This document shows positions 10,837-21,715 of a stretch of DNA of 64,000 nucleotides, piece after piece. The notes beneath the pieces were generated by a model. That model saw nothing but the letters and a program-made list of their open reading frames with translations. It did not search any database and was not told the origin of the DNA. The stretch lies in contig OX467083.1 in assembly GCA_950106755.1 (NCBI GenBank), forward strand, positions 471,501 through 535,500. Reading direction: 5' to 3'. The position numbers and the translations under genes are program-made. The stretch is from Climacium dendroides (taxonomy: Eukaryota; Streptophyta; Bryopsida; Hypnales; Climaciaceae). How positions within the stretch are numbered: the first letter of the stretch is position 1; the number at the start of each line of letters is the position of its first letter.

Positions 10837-11826
10837 TCAAGAAGCGGCAGCAGGACTGTCGTATACATATGGGGTCAAAAACAACAAGAACCTCCTTACG
10901 TAAGAGCCAGCAGGCGCGGTTGATTTACTTTGTGAACGACTGTCCGTAGCATTAGTTGCTGAAGCCCTAGAATGAGGTGGAGTATCCTTTAGATTACCAC
11001 TGTCTATTAGTATCAAAGCTGAGCGTGGACTAATGTCCAACTTAGATAATGTCATATCCATATCTGCACAAAATATGGACATTTGAATTAGAGCAACAGC
11101 CTCACTGTTCCAAATCTCAGTGAAATGATTCCGAGGATAGTTATTGACCCAAAAGCAGAGCAAGTAACAAAACAAGGGACAGAAACTGATTGCAATAGAG
11201 AGGATACAAATAGCCGAGAAATAATTAGCATCCTTACTTCCCTCCTGCAATCGTAGCATTAGGCTCTACTTCTTCACCTCATCCAACACCTGTCAAAAGT
11301 CCATCTCAAATTAGGTCAATCTCGGGTTTCTGGATGAAAGGTTGTGAATTGAAATCCTAGATACTGAAGTTACTATTATTTGTTAATTTGGGTGTTACTC
11401 AAACATCCCCAGAGGAGGACTTGAAAGTACACCCTAATCAAATTTCATTCGATTATTTCAATTACTCCAACGTAAAAGCCTTTGATGAAATTCTAGCAGA
11501 ATACGATTCCTCTACCCTAGAAACCTCAATTCAATTGCTTTTCCAGAAAGAACGCACCGCAGGATTCTGAAAAGTTGTCAACTCCAGCGATACTGACTCC
11601 TCATTCTCCCCTGTGGAAACACCAAAACCTTGAAACATTAGTTTGTAACTCCATCATTCATTAATTCATCCACTTTGGCAACAGACACGGAAACTCTACC
11701 TGCGATGAAGACGACGAGCACTAAATTGTCGGCCTGAGCGCGCACGATGGCCTCGGATATGGAACCCTGGAAAAACAAAGTCCCTGGGGGATCCGAGAGA
11801 TCCTGGAGCCTGGCAGCAGCCTCCAT
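10837..11826 (-). pseudogene. Shrunken plant UBX-domain protein (PUX11-like), four exons
   Basis: UBX proteins are Cdc48/p97 adaptors; the PUX11/UBXN4 type has a thioredoxin-like N-terminus. I read exons 11826-11700, 11610-11558, 11289-11208 and 11063-10837, whose GT-AG phases all agree and total 489 nt. Exons 1-3 give GTLFFQGSISEAIVRAQ, VVFIAG-GENEES and LRLQEGSKDANYFSAIY, matching the family's N-terminus. The last exon gives TLSKLDISPRSALIL, the end of a UBX domain. The middle of the protein, including most of the UBX domain, is absent, and one TAG lies in exon 3 (VKK-stop-SLM). I infer an internally deleted pseudogene or a mini-gene. Confidence 0.65.
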
Positions 11827-12448
11827 GCCGACGCAATGGGATGCAAGTGGAGTAGAGAACAGACGGCGGAGTGGAAGTGGGAAACGGGAGAAGTAAGATT
11901 TTGTGCAGGAAAGATGAAGCATGGCGAGTATCTTGGGGAGCACAACGATGAAGACGAAGAAGACGAAGAGTCGAAAGCTTTGGGGGCAAGTGAGACCTCC
12001 TGCCCAAGCTGCTGTCCATTAAAAAAATTCCAAAGGAAAAAAATTTGTTCGCTCTACAAAATTTTGCTTCAGATTTATTTTTGCTACTCCGTATTATTTT
12101 CCCAATCTTGTTTTGTGGTGTCAATTTTTCTCTCTAATACATTATAGAACATAAAGGTGATCTATAAAGTCTTAGGATGTAACCCTAAGGAACCCACATA
12201 TATTGCACCAAAAATTGTCAAAATTTTTGCCACCAATTAGATCAAAAGTGCCGTAAAGCAAATAAATAAATAAAATAATGAAAAATAAAATCAACCCCTC
12301 AAAATTGCACTAGTCTAATATGAAAATTTTTGAATTTTTTTTCACGAACATTGACCTTTAAGATTACAAGATTATAGCATTTGAAGTGAGGAGGAAAAAG
12401 AATTGCATACCCAATAAGTAGGCTCACCAAGACTTAGTTTGACTCTTC
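11827..12448. other. 5' flank of the PUX11-like gene and AT-rich DNA
   Basis: The first ~120 bp are GC-richer and resemble a 5' UTR or promoter. Beyond 12000 the DNA is AT-rich with no gene, up to the target-site duplication of the large element. Confidence 0.5.
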
Positions 12449-12457
12449 TTTGAATGA
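12449..12457. repeat. Left 9-bp target-site duplication of element 1
   Basis: TTTGAATGA, identical to 33147-33155. Nine base pairs is the usual Mutator-superfamily duplication length. Confidence 0.75.
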
Positions 12458-12600
12458 ACAGGGTTGCTAGCGTGTGAGCCTGTGAGCGTGAGCATGTGAG
12501 CCTGTGAGCGTGAGCATGTGAGCCTGTGAGCGTGAGAGCGGGAACTTTTTTGCTGGAAATTCAGATGAAGGACCTATGACCGTGGATCTTATGATTGTTC
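12458..12600 (+). repeat. Left terminal inverted repeat of element 1
   Basis: Begins ACAGGGTTGCTAGCGTG, then nearly three 22-bp tandem units (GTGAGCCTGTGAGCGTGAGCAT) to about 12538, GAGCGGGAA, and the subterminal block GACCTATGACCGTGGAT at 12574-12590. The reverse complements of these blocks occur in the same order at the other end and at 54.06-54.22 kb. Confidence 0.75.
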
Positions 12601-12722
12601 ATTTTTATAATTTTGAAGACAAAATCTTTCTGGATTGTTTAGGAAAAATGGTTAATAATTCAATCCAAATAAACCCAAACAATTGTACATGAATTATTAC
12701 ATATAAGTGGTTTACAGTATGA

Positions 12723-12822
12723 AGGTTTAGGGTTTAGGGTTTACGGTTTAAGATTTAGGATATGTAGTGGTAAGTTATTCTATACATGTGTTTAATGGTA
12801 TTGAATGTTTAGGGTTTAGGGT
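12723..12822 (+). repeat. Interstitial telomere-like TTTAGGG tracts
   Basis: Short runs of TTTAGGG at 12724-12752 and 12809-12822 with degenerate spacers. A degenerate CCCTAAA run is at 33441-33488. Too short for a true telomere relic. Confidence 0.7.
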
Positions 12823-12950
12823 TCACTCCAAGACAAAATTTGAAAATAACAATGTGTACAATGAATGTAACCATAAAACACACAAATCCACTCATATGAA
12901 AAAAGAAATACAAGAAACTATAACTCACAAGACATGTCTACCTTGTGAAT

Positions 12951-15156
12951 CTAGGCAACAGAGGATTCGGTTGAAGAATCATTGTTAGTAGAAGAATCAG
13001 AAGTCTCTCTACCTTCCGATGCACTTACATCTAAATACTCTAACACATTTAAAGCATAAGTGTCTTGTCGCTTCTTTGGTTTAGAACCACCAAACTCTAT
13101 AAATGCCGAGGCCATCTGCTCTGCATACACTAGCAAATGAAAAGACTTTTCCGGAGTCAAAACAAGTCTTCTTTTGCACAATGTTGCATCGTGGAATGTC
13201 ACTTTTTGGTGTCTGCAAAATCAAATTAAAATATGTTAAAATCATAAACACAAGCAACAAAATATTCACATTGAATGCACACCTCTAAAAACTTACTTAC
13301 TAGTGTTTTGATTCCGAGCAAAACTAAAGACCTCTACCTCCATTGCATCAAGATCTTTAATATTGTCATCCTCTTCCTCTTCTTCTTCTTCTTCTTCTTC
13401 TGTTGTCTCTTCCTCCTCAATCATCTTCTTCATAGGTAGCAAGATCGCGTTGAAAATGGCTTCATCCTTCTCCAAAGCTACAACATGTCGGCCCGTCCCT
13501 CGACATGCCGTAATTGATGCACCTAACAATAAACACATGCAATTCATTAGCAAAATTGGGGATTCAGAATTTTATAAATGAAAACAATTCCACTTGAGCT
13601 TAACCTTACCAGTTGCTCCTGTATTATCGAAGACAATGTCTCCTTCGCTTGTTGTTCCTTCAATGATGAATTGAAGAAGCCTTGCATCTTTCTCACGAGG
13701 ACCCCGCCACGGTATGCTTCCATTCATCAACATACTGTCAATGGTGGAATAGTTGATCAACGTATCGTCACGTTCAAGATCTACTTTGGCCTTCTTCATT
13801 GCTTCAGTCAACTTGAACTTGAACTGAGACTTCCGTCTCTTGTCAAGCTTCTTCACCAACAACGAGATTCCGAACTTCATTGTCTGCAAGTCCAAAATTC
13901 AATTAAACATTTATAATACATAATGTAATCAATCCCAAGCACAAAAATAAAACAACCACTAAATTGCAAGACATCCATACCGTGTTTGTCGGATTGAGGC
14001 CTGAAGTCAAGTGCATGCGATTGATTCCCAACCACTCTTTCAACTTTAAGAATGGATATACCTGAGTCAAACCAACCACCACGCCCCTTGCCTTTGCACT
14101 CCAGGAATGAAAAATGACAAAACAACCATTGTCTTGCAAATATTTCGTTGCAAATAAAATTGCCTGTTCAATCTCTTTGAACTCTTTATCACGGTTCCAT
14201 TCGGGCACATGGTTTTCTGGTACAGACACTTCTGGAACAGGGAGGTTTTCTTGAAGGTCAAACAAAATGAGATCAACTCCAGCCTTTTTGCTCATCTCAC
14301 CATTGAACATGCGAGTCTTGCCATCAGCCACCTACATACAAAATATCTATAAATGATTCCAAGAATTCAAAATAACAAGTTCATGCAATATGTTGATATT
14401 GTGACATGGCAAAAACTCAAATATAAAATACACACCTTCACCAAGAACTCCATAACTTCCCCATAGCATGATCCATTTCCCTTGCCTTCATTTTCCATCA
14501 CATCAATGATAGAGTTGTTGAGAATCAACTCCTCCGTGTTCACCTCCTCGTCATCTCCAATAGCAATCACTTGGGTGCCTTGTGTGACCATCTCTTCAGT
14601 GAGCTCTTGCAAGACCACCTTCCTCTTCACGCCACTACGTGTTCCAGACTCCATTTGCGATCCTTGGTCCACTGTACAAGATCCAGGCACTTGATCTCTA
14701 CCCTCCACCTTCTTCTTCCCTTTACCTTTATACTTCCCTTCCTTCTCTGCCTCCTTCTCCTTCTCAGCCAACTTTGCTAAACGCTCTGCTCCTTTCTTCT
14801 CCTTGTTAGCCTTCATGTCGTTTTCTTTTTTTTTCTTCTTCTCATCTGCAATTGTTCTGCGTAAAATAGCTTTCTTCTTTTGGGCATCGGGAAGGTCCGC
14901 AAATTTGGGCACCTCTAAATCAATCACCCCAAGTCCGTCAAATGATTTGCGCAATGTAACTTCTGAAGAGTGGGTGTACTCGAGTGGGCACTCCAAGTAC
15001 CATCCGCCACCAACCAAATTAGCTGTTGTAAACGTCCGGAGCTGAGTGGGTGAAAACATGCACTCTTTTGAACTCCGATCCACCCAAGACATAAGGAAAG
15101 GAGGTAGAGAGCCTTGTGAAATAGCGCCTTTAGAAACAAGCTCAAGATTGAAGTAC
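12951..15156 (-). CDS. Beta-class amino-methyltransferase-like protein of element 1 (intact, five exons)
   Basis: Exons 15156-14436, 14331-13981, 13883-13610, 13522-13297 and 13212-12951 join in frame at GT-AG sites with no stop, about 610 codons; the first exon starts at an acceptor, so an upstream exon is missing or lies across the insertion. Order: a conserved N-terminal block (FTTANLVGGGWYLECP), a Lys/Glu coiled coil, motif IV-like VDLILFDLQENLPVP, DNGCFVIFHSW, motif X-like PWRGPREKDARLLQF, motif I-like GDIVFDNTGATGA followed by GTGRHVVALEKDE, an acidic run, and LTPEKSFHLLVYAEQ. This IV-X-I order is that of beta-class N6/N4 DNA methyltransferases. The catalytic S/D-PPY is D-LQEN and the AdoMet DPFxGSGT loop is DNTGATG, so it may be a non-catalytic or altered enzyme. 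The paralogue at 51486-53692 keeps D-CQEN. Confidence 0.7.
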
Positions 15157-15330
15157 CTAGAATATGAGCACAATCATAAGCCAATGTTTGAAAAGATAGT
15201 AGCCTATATAATTTTTAGAATATTAGGTCTTGTATTTTATCAACTTCAACACTCATAAATGTTCTAAGAACTCAATTGAACATGAAATGAATCCCTTCCA
15301 AAATTACATTGAACTATGCTTCACCAAAAG

Positions 15331-15405
15331 GTGGGGTACAAGAAGGGAGGCAGAACACCCCTGTTGGGTCCGAAGGAGGTATTCATGGTCCCTTTTGATA
15401 CTCCA
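15331..15405. repeat. Hairpin P1 (GGGTCCGA core)
   Basis: Arms GGGGTACAAGAAGGGA and TCCCTTTTGATACTCC pair with a few mismatches around GTTGGGTCCGA. It lies 176 bp upstream of the first methyltransferase-like exon. Confidence 0.65.
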
Positions 15406-15748
15406 ATTTTTTTAGTTTTTTAATTTTTAGTCGGAAAAATGAACAATTTTCATTCATAAGGAGAAACACAACATAGAACCAGAGGAAAGGTCCCTAGAAA
15501 ACTTTTATTAACTTTTTTTAAATGAACATCAACAAGAAAAAATGAACACAAGGTAAATTCCAATTGCTAGTTTTGAGGATCAAAAAATATTGTCTCTTTA
15601 TTATTTTCTATTCATTTGCCTAAAAATAATTTATAAAAAGGAAATAAACATCTTGAAATAAGTAACCATTCAGAAATGATCCAAACTTATTATTCATCTA
15701 CCATATCATTTAAAAAAAAAATGATAAGTTCTCTTAGAAAACAAAAAA

Positions 15749-15823
15749 TGGGGGTACTGGTAGGGAGCCCTTGTACCCCCTTCGGATCCGACGAGGGTAT
15801 GAACGCTCCCTCCCAGTACACCT
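15749..15823. repeat. Hairpin P2 (TCGGATCCGA core)
   Basis: Arms GGGGGTACTGGTAGGGAGC and GCTCCCTCCCAGTACACC pair well around CTTCGGATCCGACGAGGG. Between the inserted CCGGA-rich element and the methyltransferase-like gene. Confidence 0.75.
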
Positions 15824-16299
15824 ACTTTTGGATTCCCAAGAGATTTGAAGAAAAATTACAAAAATTGAAAAATAATTTCTTAATTTTTATTTCACTTGTC
15901 AATTCCAACATTAAATTATATATTTGAAATCTTACCGGTATAGAACCCTCCGGACGGCTTGGTCCGATCCTTCGCGACTCGAGAATGAATCATGCTTTTT
16001 GAAGTTGTTGGTTCTTGTGACAACTCATATTTTTTATTTTTATTTGTTTACCTTTTTGAGCGAACCGGAAATTAGAAATAGGTATCCAGATTCATCTAGA
16101 GAGAAAAATAAATCCAAAAATAGTCACAAAAGGACCTTACAGAACTAATCCGGTTTTAGGTCAAAGCGGAACGGATTAGATGTTCAACCGGATAGTATTT
16201 CCAACCGGAATCTTGTTGACCGGATTAGGAAATAACCGGATGTCAAGAACCGGACCGGATATCCGACCGGTCATAAAGACAGTCCAGGGCGTCAGGACT

Positions 16300-16306
16300 A
16301 TATAAA
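16300..16306 (+). promoter_or_regulatory. Probable TATA box of inserted element A
   Basis: TATAAAG about 315 bp before the first ATG of the element's ORF, within CCGGA-rich sequence. Confidence 0.4.
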
Positions 16307-16618
16307 GTCTGGCCTTGCCCATTTTCAGGTCTTTGGATTTCCACGTGTTGTTGTGTCCTGATTTAGCGCTTGACGTTTCTATCGTTGACCACGGCAAGGG
16401 AGAGGAAGTACAAGAGGGTACGGAAGTGAGTGACGGGTGTGAGACGGAGAGATCTCCTCCGGACATGAGTGGGTGAGACCTTGAGTGTGAGCGGATACGT
16501 GAGAAGCTAAGAGTGTGAGCACGCCAGTAGGTTAGTTTATAGGCGGAGCGGAACATCTGAGTGTCGCGCGCTCCCTTTTTAGGACTGTAGAGAGTGAAAA
16601 CCGAGTAGAGCTACCCTC

Positions 16619-18295
16619 ATGCCGCGGCTGAACCGGAAGAGAGGTTCTAACACCCCGCCCCCGAGTGAAGTAAAGCTTAGAAAAGTGGTTCCGGTCATGC
16701 CAACCAAGGAACCGGAACAGGGAGAGTTTAGAGAGGATTTGTCGTTGATGGGTTGTCAGGGGTTAGCTTTGAAACCTTGGGGTTTCAAAGATGAGAGGAT
16801 GGTTAGAGAAATCCTGAGTGGCGTATCGAATTAGTTCGATAACACCCTGAGAGGGAATCCGGTCCAATGGACCGAGGCTTTGTGGCGGGACATATACGGA
16901 TTCCGGCCAGGAGGACTCGGCCTTGCCAACCGGAAGGATGATTTCGTCCAGGGCAAGTTTGGAAGCGTAGTAAACCCGAAGGACGGCTACGCGGTCGAAG
17001 ACTGCCTTGATGATCGGGAGCGACGCCTGCTCCAGTTCTTGGTTCCGGTTTTGCATCCGGAAAAGCCCACCAGGGTGACTATCACCTTGGCTAACACGAT
17101 TTTCGGAGCGCTGAGCGGAACCCGGAAAGTAGACTGGGGCCGGATCTTCTTTGATCTGGTGTCCCAGCTTACTACAAGAGTGGAGAGAAGTAGGGCTACC
17201 CCACTGTGCCCTTATGTGTACCACCTCTACCAGCAACAGGAACTGCTGACGGAAGTGGAGCTGAAGGTGTGGAAGGCCCAGGAGCGGACTATGAAGTACG
17301 GCGAATCCGAGTCCGACCAAGAAGCGGATTCCGGAAACGAAACCGAGGAGGAGGAAGAAGAAGAAGAGGAAGAGGAGGAACCGTATGTTCCCAACAAGAG
17401 GCAGAAGACCACGCCGACTCGGAATCGAGGAACGCCCCCGGGACATTCGCGTCCGCGCAGAAGTGAGACTCCAACCGGACCGGATGTGGCATCCGGATCC
17501 GGGACCAAAGATCCGTTCGACGAGTTGGTTGGAATCCTCTACGGAATCCGGGCGGATTGGGAAGTTAAGAAGCGAGCGCTCGGGGAGATCGCGGAATTAA
17601 TCGAAGCGGAACCGGACAGTCAATTGCCGTAGAAGGTGGCTAAAAGTGTTATCAATCCGGAAGAGCTCCGGAAGATGAAGGAGGAAAGCAAGCGGCAGCA
17701 CGATGAGGTGGACACCCTCAAGGCCGAACTATTCGCGTTGCTTGAGAATGCCACCGCGACAAAGGAGATGGCGGAGGAAATGAAGAAGTTGGCCGCGGAA
17801 GTGAAGGACATGCTTGGAGGACCCGGAGCCGCAGTCACCAAGGCGCGCCTGTTCGAAGAGGAGGTGCATAAGGACAAGAAGATATCCGGAACCAAAGTAG
17901 TGCACATCCTCACCGATTTTGAGGAGCAAATGGAGAAGCTCCTATCTAAGGCACGGGAGTCAGCGGACCGGATTGTGGAGAGTAGCCAGAAGTTGACAGA
18001 AATTTTGGTCCGGCTCTCAGAAATTTCTCTTCCGGACTTGTTTTCGGAAGACGTAGCTCATGAACCGGGAAAGGACAAGACGCCCCAGTCAAGTAGGGCA
18101 AAGAAGGAGACGCCCTCGACCGGACATCAGCCGATAGATTTGGACTCCTCGGAAACTGAGGAAGAACATCCGGTTCTACCTACGGATGGAGAACGGAACC
18201 GGAATCTAAATGAGGTCTTCGAGCAGTTGGAGAGACCTGATAAGAGCCCTACCATTGGATCCCGAGTGTATGAGACGGAACATGAAGGATTGTAA
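16619..18295 (+). pseudogene. Retro-element/transposon-type protein of inserted element A, two in-frame TAGs
   Basis: A single frame of about 559 codons interrupted only by TAG near 16832 and near 17630. The N-terminal half has conserved blocks NPKDGYAVEDCLDDRERR, HPEKPTRVTITLANTIFGAL and YVYHLYQQQELL, shared with the ORF at 47972. The layout (viral-capsid-like or plant-transposon-protein-like helical domain, then an acidic run of 15 Glu/Asp, a basic stretch, and a Lys/Glu coiled coil) suggests a gag-like or transposon accessory protein, but I cannot name the family. The C-terminus has PIDLDSSETEEE, a SUMO-interacting-like motif. The first TAG aligns with CAG (Gln) in the paralogue. No reverse transcriptase is visible in the element. 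Confidence 0.5.
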
Positions 18296-19072
18296 AAATA
18301 GGACTTATAGATAGGAACCGGAATAGAATCCGGTTAGGATAAGGTAGGACCGGATTGTCAGCGCTTTCAAAGGCGGAAATCATGTATTCACTTTTTGCTT
18401 TTTGCTTTTTGTATATAAAACAGTCTCTGAGCTGGAGACGGGGGAGAGTTCTTTTGGCATTTCCTTGTGTACTTTCCTTTAAACTAACTTTTGTGTATTT
18501 TCCCTGAGTATTGGTAAGAGTGCACTGAGTCAGAATAGGAAGGTGAGTACGGAGGTGTTGGTAGAGTTTCTCCCCTTGATGTATGTTTCCGGTTCTAGGT
18601 ACATGTGAGTAGGGTATGAAGAGTTAGGAGTGGATTCCAGTGCCTCAGCAGCTACAGAAGTTTAGCATTCCGGGTGAGAGATCCGTTGATCAGGCTAGGC
18701 GGATAGGGAGGGATTCCTTAGCTGCGCTAGAACTCCTGGGTGGGGAATCCGGTCGAGTATCCTGACTCCTGTGAGGTCTTGCCACCGTTGTGGGTGAATG
18801 GAAGAACTTTCGTGGGTGTTGGAACGGACAGATTCACTTGTAGCCACCGAACTTCATGCGGAACGGATCAGTGTCAACGTCGTTGTAGTATGAGAGGATC
18901 GTACGGGGGGTCTTTGTGTGACCTGTGATTCGGATTGCTATCCGGATTACTGTAAAGGATCAAACCGGATCCGTGTTAGTTAGGAGATCTGTGGATAGGA
19001 AAGTGGGTCTTCAGCCACTATAAGTCACGGAAGGAGTGGTGGGCCTACCACTTTCAAAAGCAAGCGGCGAAC

Positions 19073-19093
19073 CCTCTGATGGTAAAACAGAGG
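19073..19093 (+). repeat. Conserved small hairpin in inserted element A
   Basis: CCTCTG-ATGGTAAAA-CAGAGG. The same stem and GGTAAAA loop occur in copy B at 50846-50866 at the same distance from the 3' border, in otherwise diverged sequence. Confidence 0.55.
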
Positions 19094-19382
19094 TAAAACT
19101 AAACCGGGTACGGAAGGGTGGACCGGATCGGATCCGCCTAGGAGAATATATAAGACCGGAAGTTGTAGGGTCCAGAATTCAGAAGTCAGTCCAGAAATCG
19201 GGGAACTAGTATAACCGGAAGTAGGAAACAGTCCGGTCGAAGCTTTCCGGTTGGTTTTGGATGTTCCGGTCGTTAGAGGTAGAACCGGAAAAGTAGATTT
19301 AAGGGGTTTAATTGAGTTTATCTCCTTGTTAGAGTTAGCTACTTCACAGGATCTCGTGGGTTCGATCTTTAGGGTCATTTTG

Positions 19383-21353
19383 TTATGCTCTAGAGTGATT
19401 TTTGTGAGTATAATAGGGAAATTGCTTACTCTGTGCTGCGACAGTTCCCTTCAAAGTTGGGCCAAACGCATATTCCCATAGCTTCACCCTCCACCCCTGA
19501 ATGTACGCCGCTAGAGTTTCTGGGGGGTTGGGCAAGTCCATGTTGATGACTAGCTTGTCATTTGCCACAATGTCGTCTAAATACTCCTGAGCCGCGTCTT
19601 CAAGCTACATGAAACAAAACAATTAACTTTCTCATCCAAGAAATGCAACTTCCATTGAACAAAAATTTATTCATTTCAAATGCAGCAAAGGGCATGAAAT
19701 TGCATTCAAAATAACTATTCTTGACAACAACCATTTTATATGGTAAGGGACATTACCCCGGCCCACCAAACAATTTTTCCAAGAAAAATTGTGAATTTAT
19801 CTTCTGAGACTGGGGGCACTGGAAACTTCAATGCCTCTTTTGAAGCACCGGAAGAATTCCACCATTTTAAGACTTTGAGCTTATGAGCTGCAGACATTGT
19901 GCTTGTTGCAAGTAATTGTAGCTTTTCCAAAGTCATTTCAGGAACCTCATTTCTAACCCAATGCTCCTCCACCTACAAAATAACATTATGTTAATAAATA
20001 TGCATCTTTTTCGCAAAATAAGCAAAACAAATAACTCATTTGATTGGAATTTTTAAAATTACCTCTTCAAGAAATTATTTTCCAAGAGCAGGATCTGCAA
20101 TGGCTAGTAACTTGCCCATCTTTCCACGTAACTTTGAGACTTTTTCTTTTGCTGCAGATCTCATGGCGTCAGCAACTCCTCGGTTGGTTCTTTCTTCAGC
20201 AGGTGTCTTATTAAGGTAACGTCGAGCAGCAACGTCCGCAGCCTGAGAAATTTCATGCTGCAAATGATATTCATCACCAAAAATTTGTAAGTAATGAAAC
20301 TCAGAATTTAGAGCGCCTACCTTATTTTTTTGTAAAGAAAAAGAATGTAGTAGGCAAAATTGAACTCACCCTAAAATTAAATGATGTGAAAACTTCCACG
20401 GGCATGGAATACCACGCCTTTCTACCCATTTGATACACGCATTGCTTCCTTTCTGAGGGCCTCAACATCTTGTAGATCTTCTTTATCTCCATTTTCCCGT
20501 ACTTTTGCACACGGTACAACGTGTGTACCAAATTCGTCTTCACATGTGAATCTTCAGTGGACCTGAAATATTAAACTCAAATTTTCAATTCACACAGCAA
20601 TCACACAATCTATCATAAACCAACATGAATAAGATGAAATATAAATAAACAATGGAAAAATTAAGAAAAACAAATCACGTACTTGTTAATTGCATGCATC
20701 ACTTGCATCGTCATTTCCACTCTTCCTTTGGTTTCCAGCATGATGCAATCCACCGAAAAATGCCAATTCATGTCCAAAGGATACTTTCTTTGGATATGGC
20801 TCATCCATGCAATCTGTCGATGGTTGCCATCACATATGAAGAACTTCATATTCCTCATGAAATGCAACTCTGGCCTTGTTTCCAAAAATGCTAGGAACTC
20901 ATCATTTCTTTGTTGCCATAGGGGGCCCCAATTTTGAACCTCCTCCTTATTGAACTCTGCTCTCTCGCCGGCCTCATTGGTTGTCGAAACATAAAATGAC
21001 GTTGCTCCATCTCGATAACCATGAGCAAAGTCTTGCTCAAGTTTCTGTAAATCGGAAGAAAGTGTTGGCCTAACCATCGGCATTGGCACTAACCTGCAAA
21101 GCGGGATCTTCATGCGCGATAAGCTCTCTGGCTTAAACCTCAGCATCGATAATGTTGCCACAGAGTCGACCTTGTGAAAACGACGAAGCTCATCCTCAAG
21201 AAAATCTTTGTCTTCTTCCTCAAACTCTGTCTCCTCCAGTGCCTTGTCCCAAATCTCATCTCGACCCACTCCTAACATTACTTCACCTTCTATGTCTGGT
21301 TGTTGAGAGTCATCCGTTGCAGGTGTAACTTGGTGTTGCTGGTTTTGGGACAA
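19383..21353 (-). pseudogene. ParB/sulfiredoxin-fold-like protein of element 1, five exons, one stop
   Basis: Exons about 21353-20683, 20562-20370, 20257-20063, 19972-19757 and 19604-19383. The first has an acidic N-terminus, then IPLCRLVPMPMVRPTL, GYRDGATSFYVSTT and FFICDGNHRQIAW. The DGNHR motif and its setting resemble the ParB N-terminal/sulfiredoxin fold, which in ParB proteins binds CTP and works with palindromic parS sites, and in phages is often paired with a DNA methyltransferase. Later exons give WYSMPVEVFTSFNF, a helical RxxL-rich part, EVPEMTLEKLQLLA and YIQGWRVKLWE. TAA interrupts exon 3 near its end. The CCGGA-rich element borders the last exon, so the natural C-terminus is uncertain. 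The domain call rests on motif resemblance. Confidence 0.5.
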
Positions 21354-21715
21354 TATCAGTGGCGAATCTTCTCTCTATAAAATAAAAAACACCAAATAGT
21401 AGAAAGACACTCCTTGTCAATAGAATGTCAAACAAGAAGCTTAAATAAAATGTATTCATCATAAAATTATATGTGCAATGATGTATACAATAATAGTAAG
21501 AATTTATTACCAAAAATTCTAGCTATGCTTTTGGCCAGTTGATAAAACAAAATGCTAGTTATTTATGAATGAAATTTATTAATTCCATACAATGAATCAA
21601 TCTTAAATGTATTTAAATAGTGTACGTCATACATACATAGATACTTGACAAATGAAAATTTATATATGCATAGAATAAATTGCCACAAATTCATGTATAC
21701 TTTTCATTAAAAAAA

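Larger units (their letters stand above)
15930..19395 (+). mobile_element. CCGGA-rich inserted element, copy A
   Basis: Composition changes sharply at both borders: CCGG, mostly as ACCGGA/TCCGGT, recurs every few tens of bases (eight times in 16141-16260) and is rare outside. It carries a plus-strand ORF (16619-18295) opposite to the surrounding genes, an upstream TATAAAG and a long GC-richer 3' region containing the hairpin CCTCTG...CAGAGG at 19073-19093. I looked for long terminal repeats and found none. The right border cuts the last visible exon of the ParB-like gene. Borders are approximate. Confidence 0.6.

Noticed and set aside
12723..12822. Telomere relic or chromosome fusion point
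   Set aside because: Only a few TTTAGGG copies, degenerate, and inside the transposon.
13363..13581. Poly-serine ORF on the plus strand
   Set aside because: It is the antisense shadow of the Glu-rich run in exon 4 of the methyltransferase-like gene.
16619..18295. Reassignment of TAG to glutamine
   Set aside because: Stops occur only in element genes, include TAA and TGA at Trp and other positions, and host-like exons use normal stops; mutation is simpler.
19073..19093. Helitron 3' end hairpin
   Set aside because: No CTRR follows at the usual distance and no Rep/helicase gene is present.
15930..19395. Standard LTR retrotransposon
   Set aside because: I looked for long terminal repeats, a primer-binding site and polymerase motifs and saw none.
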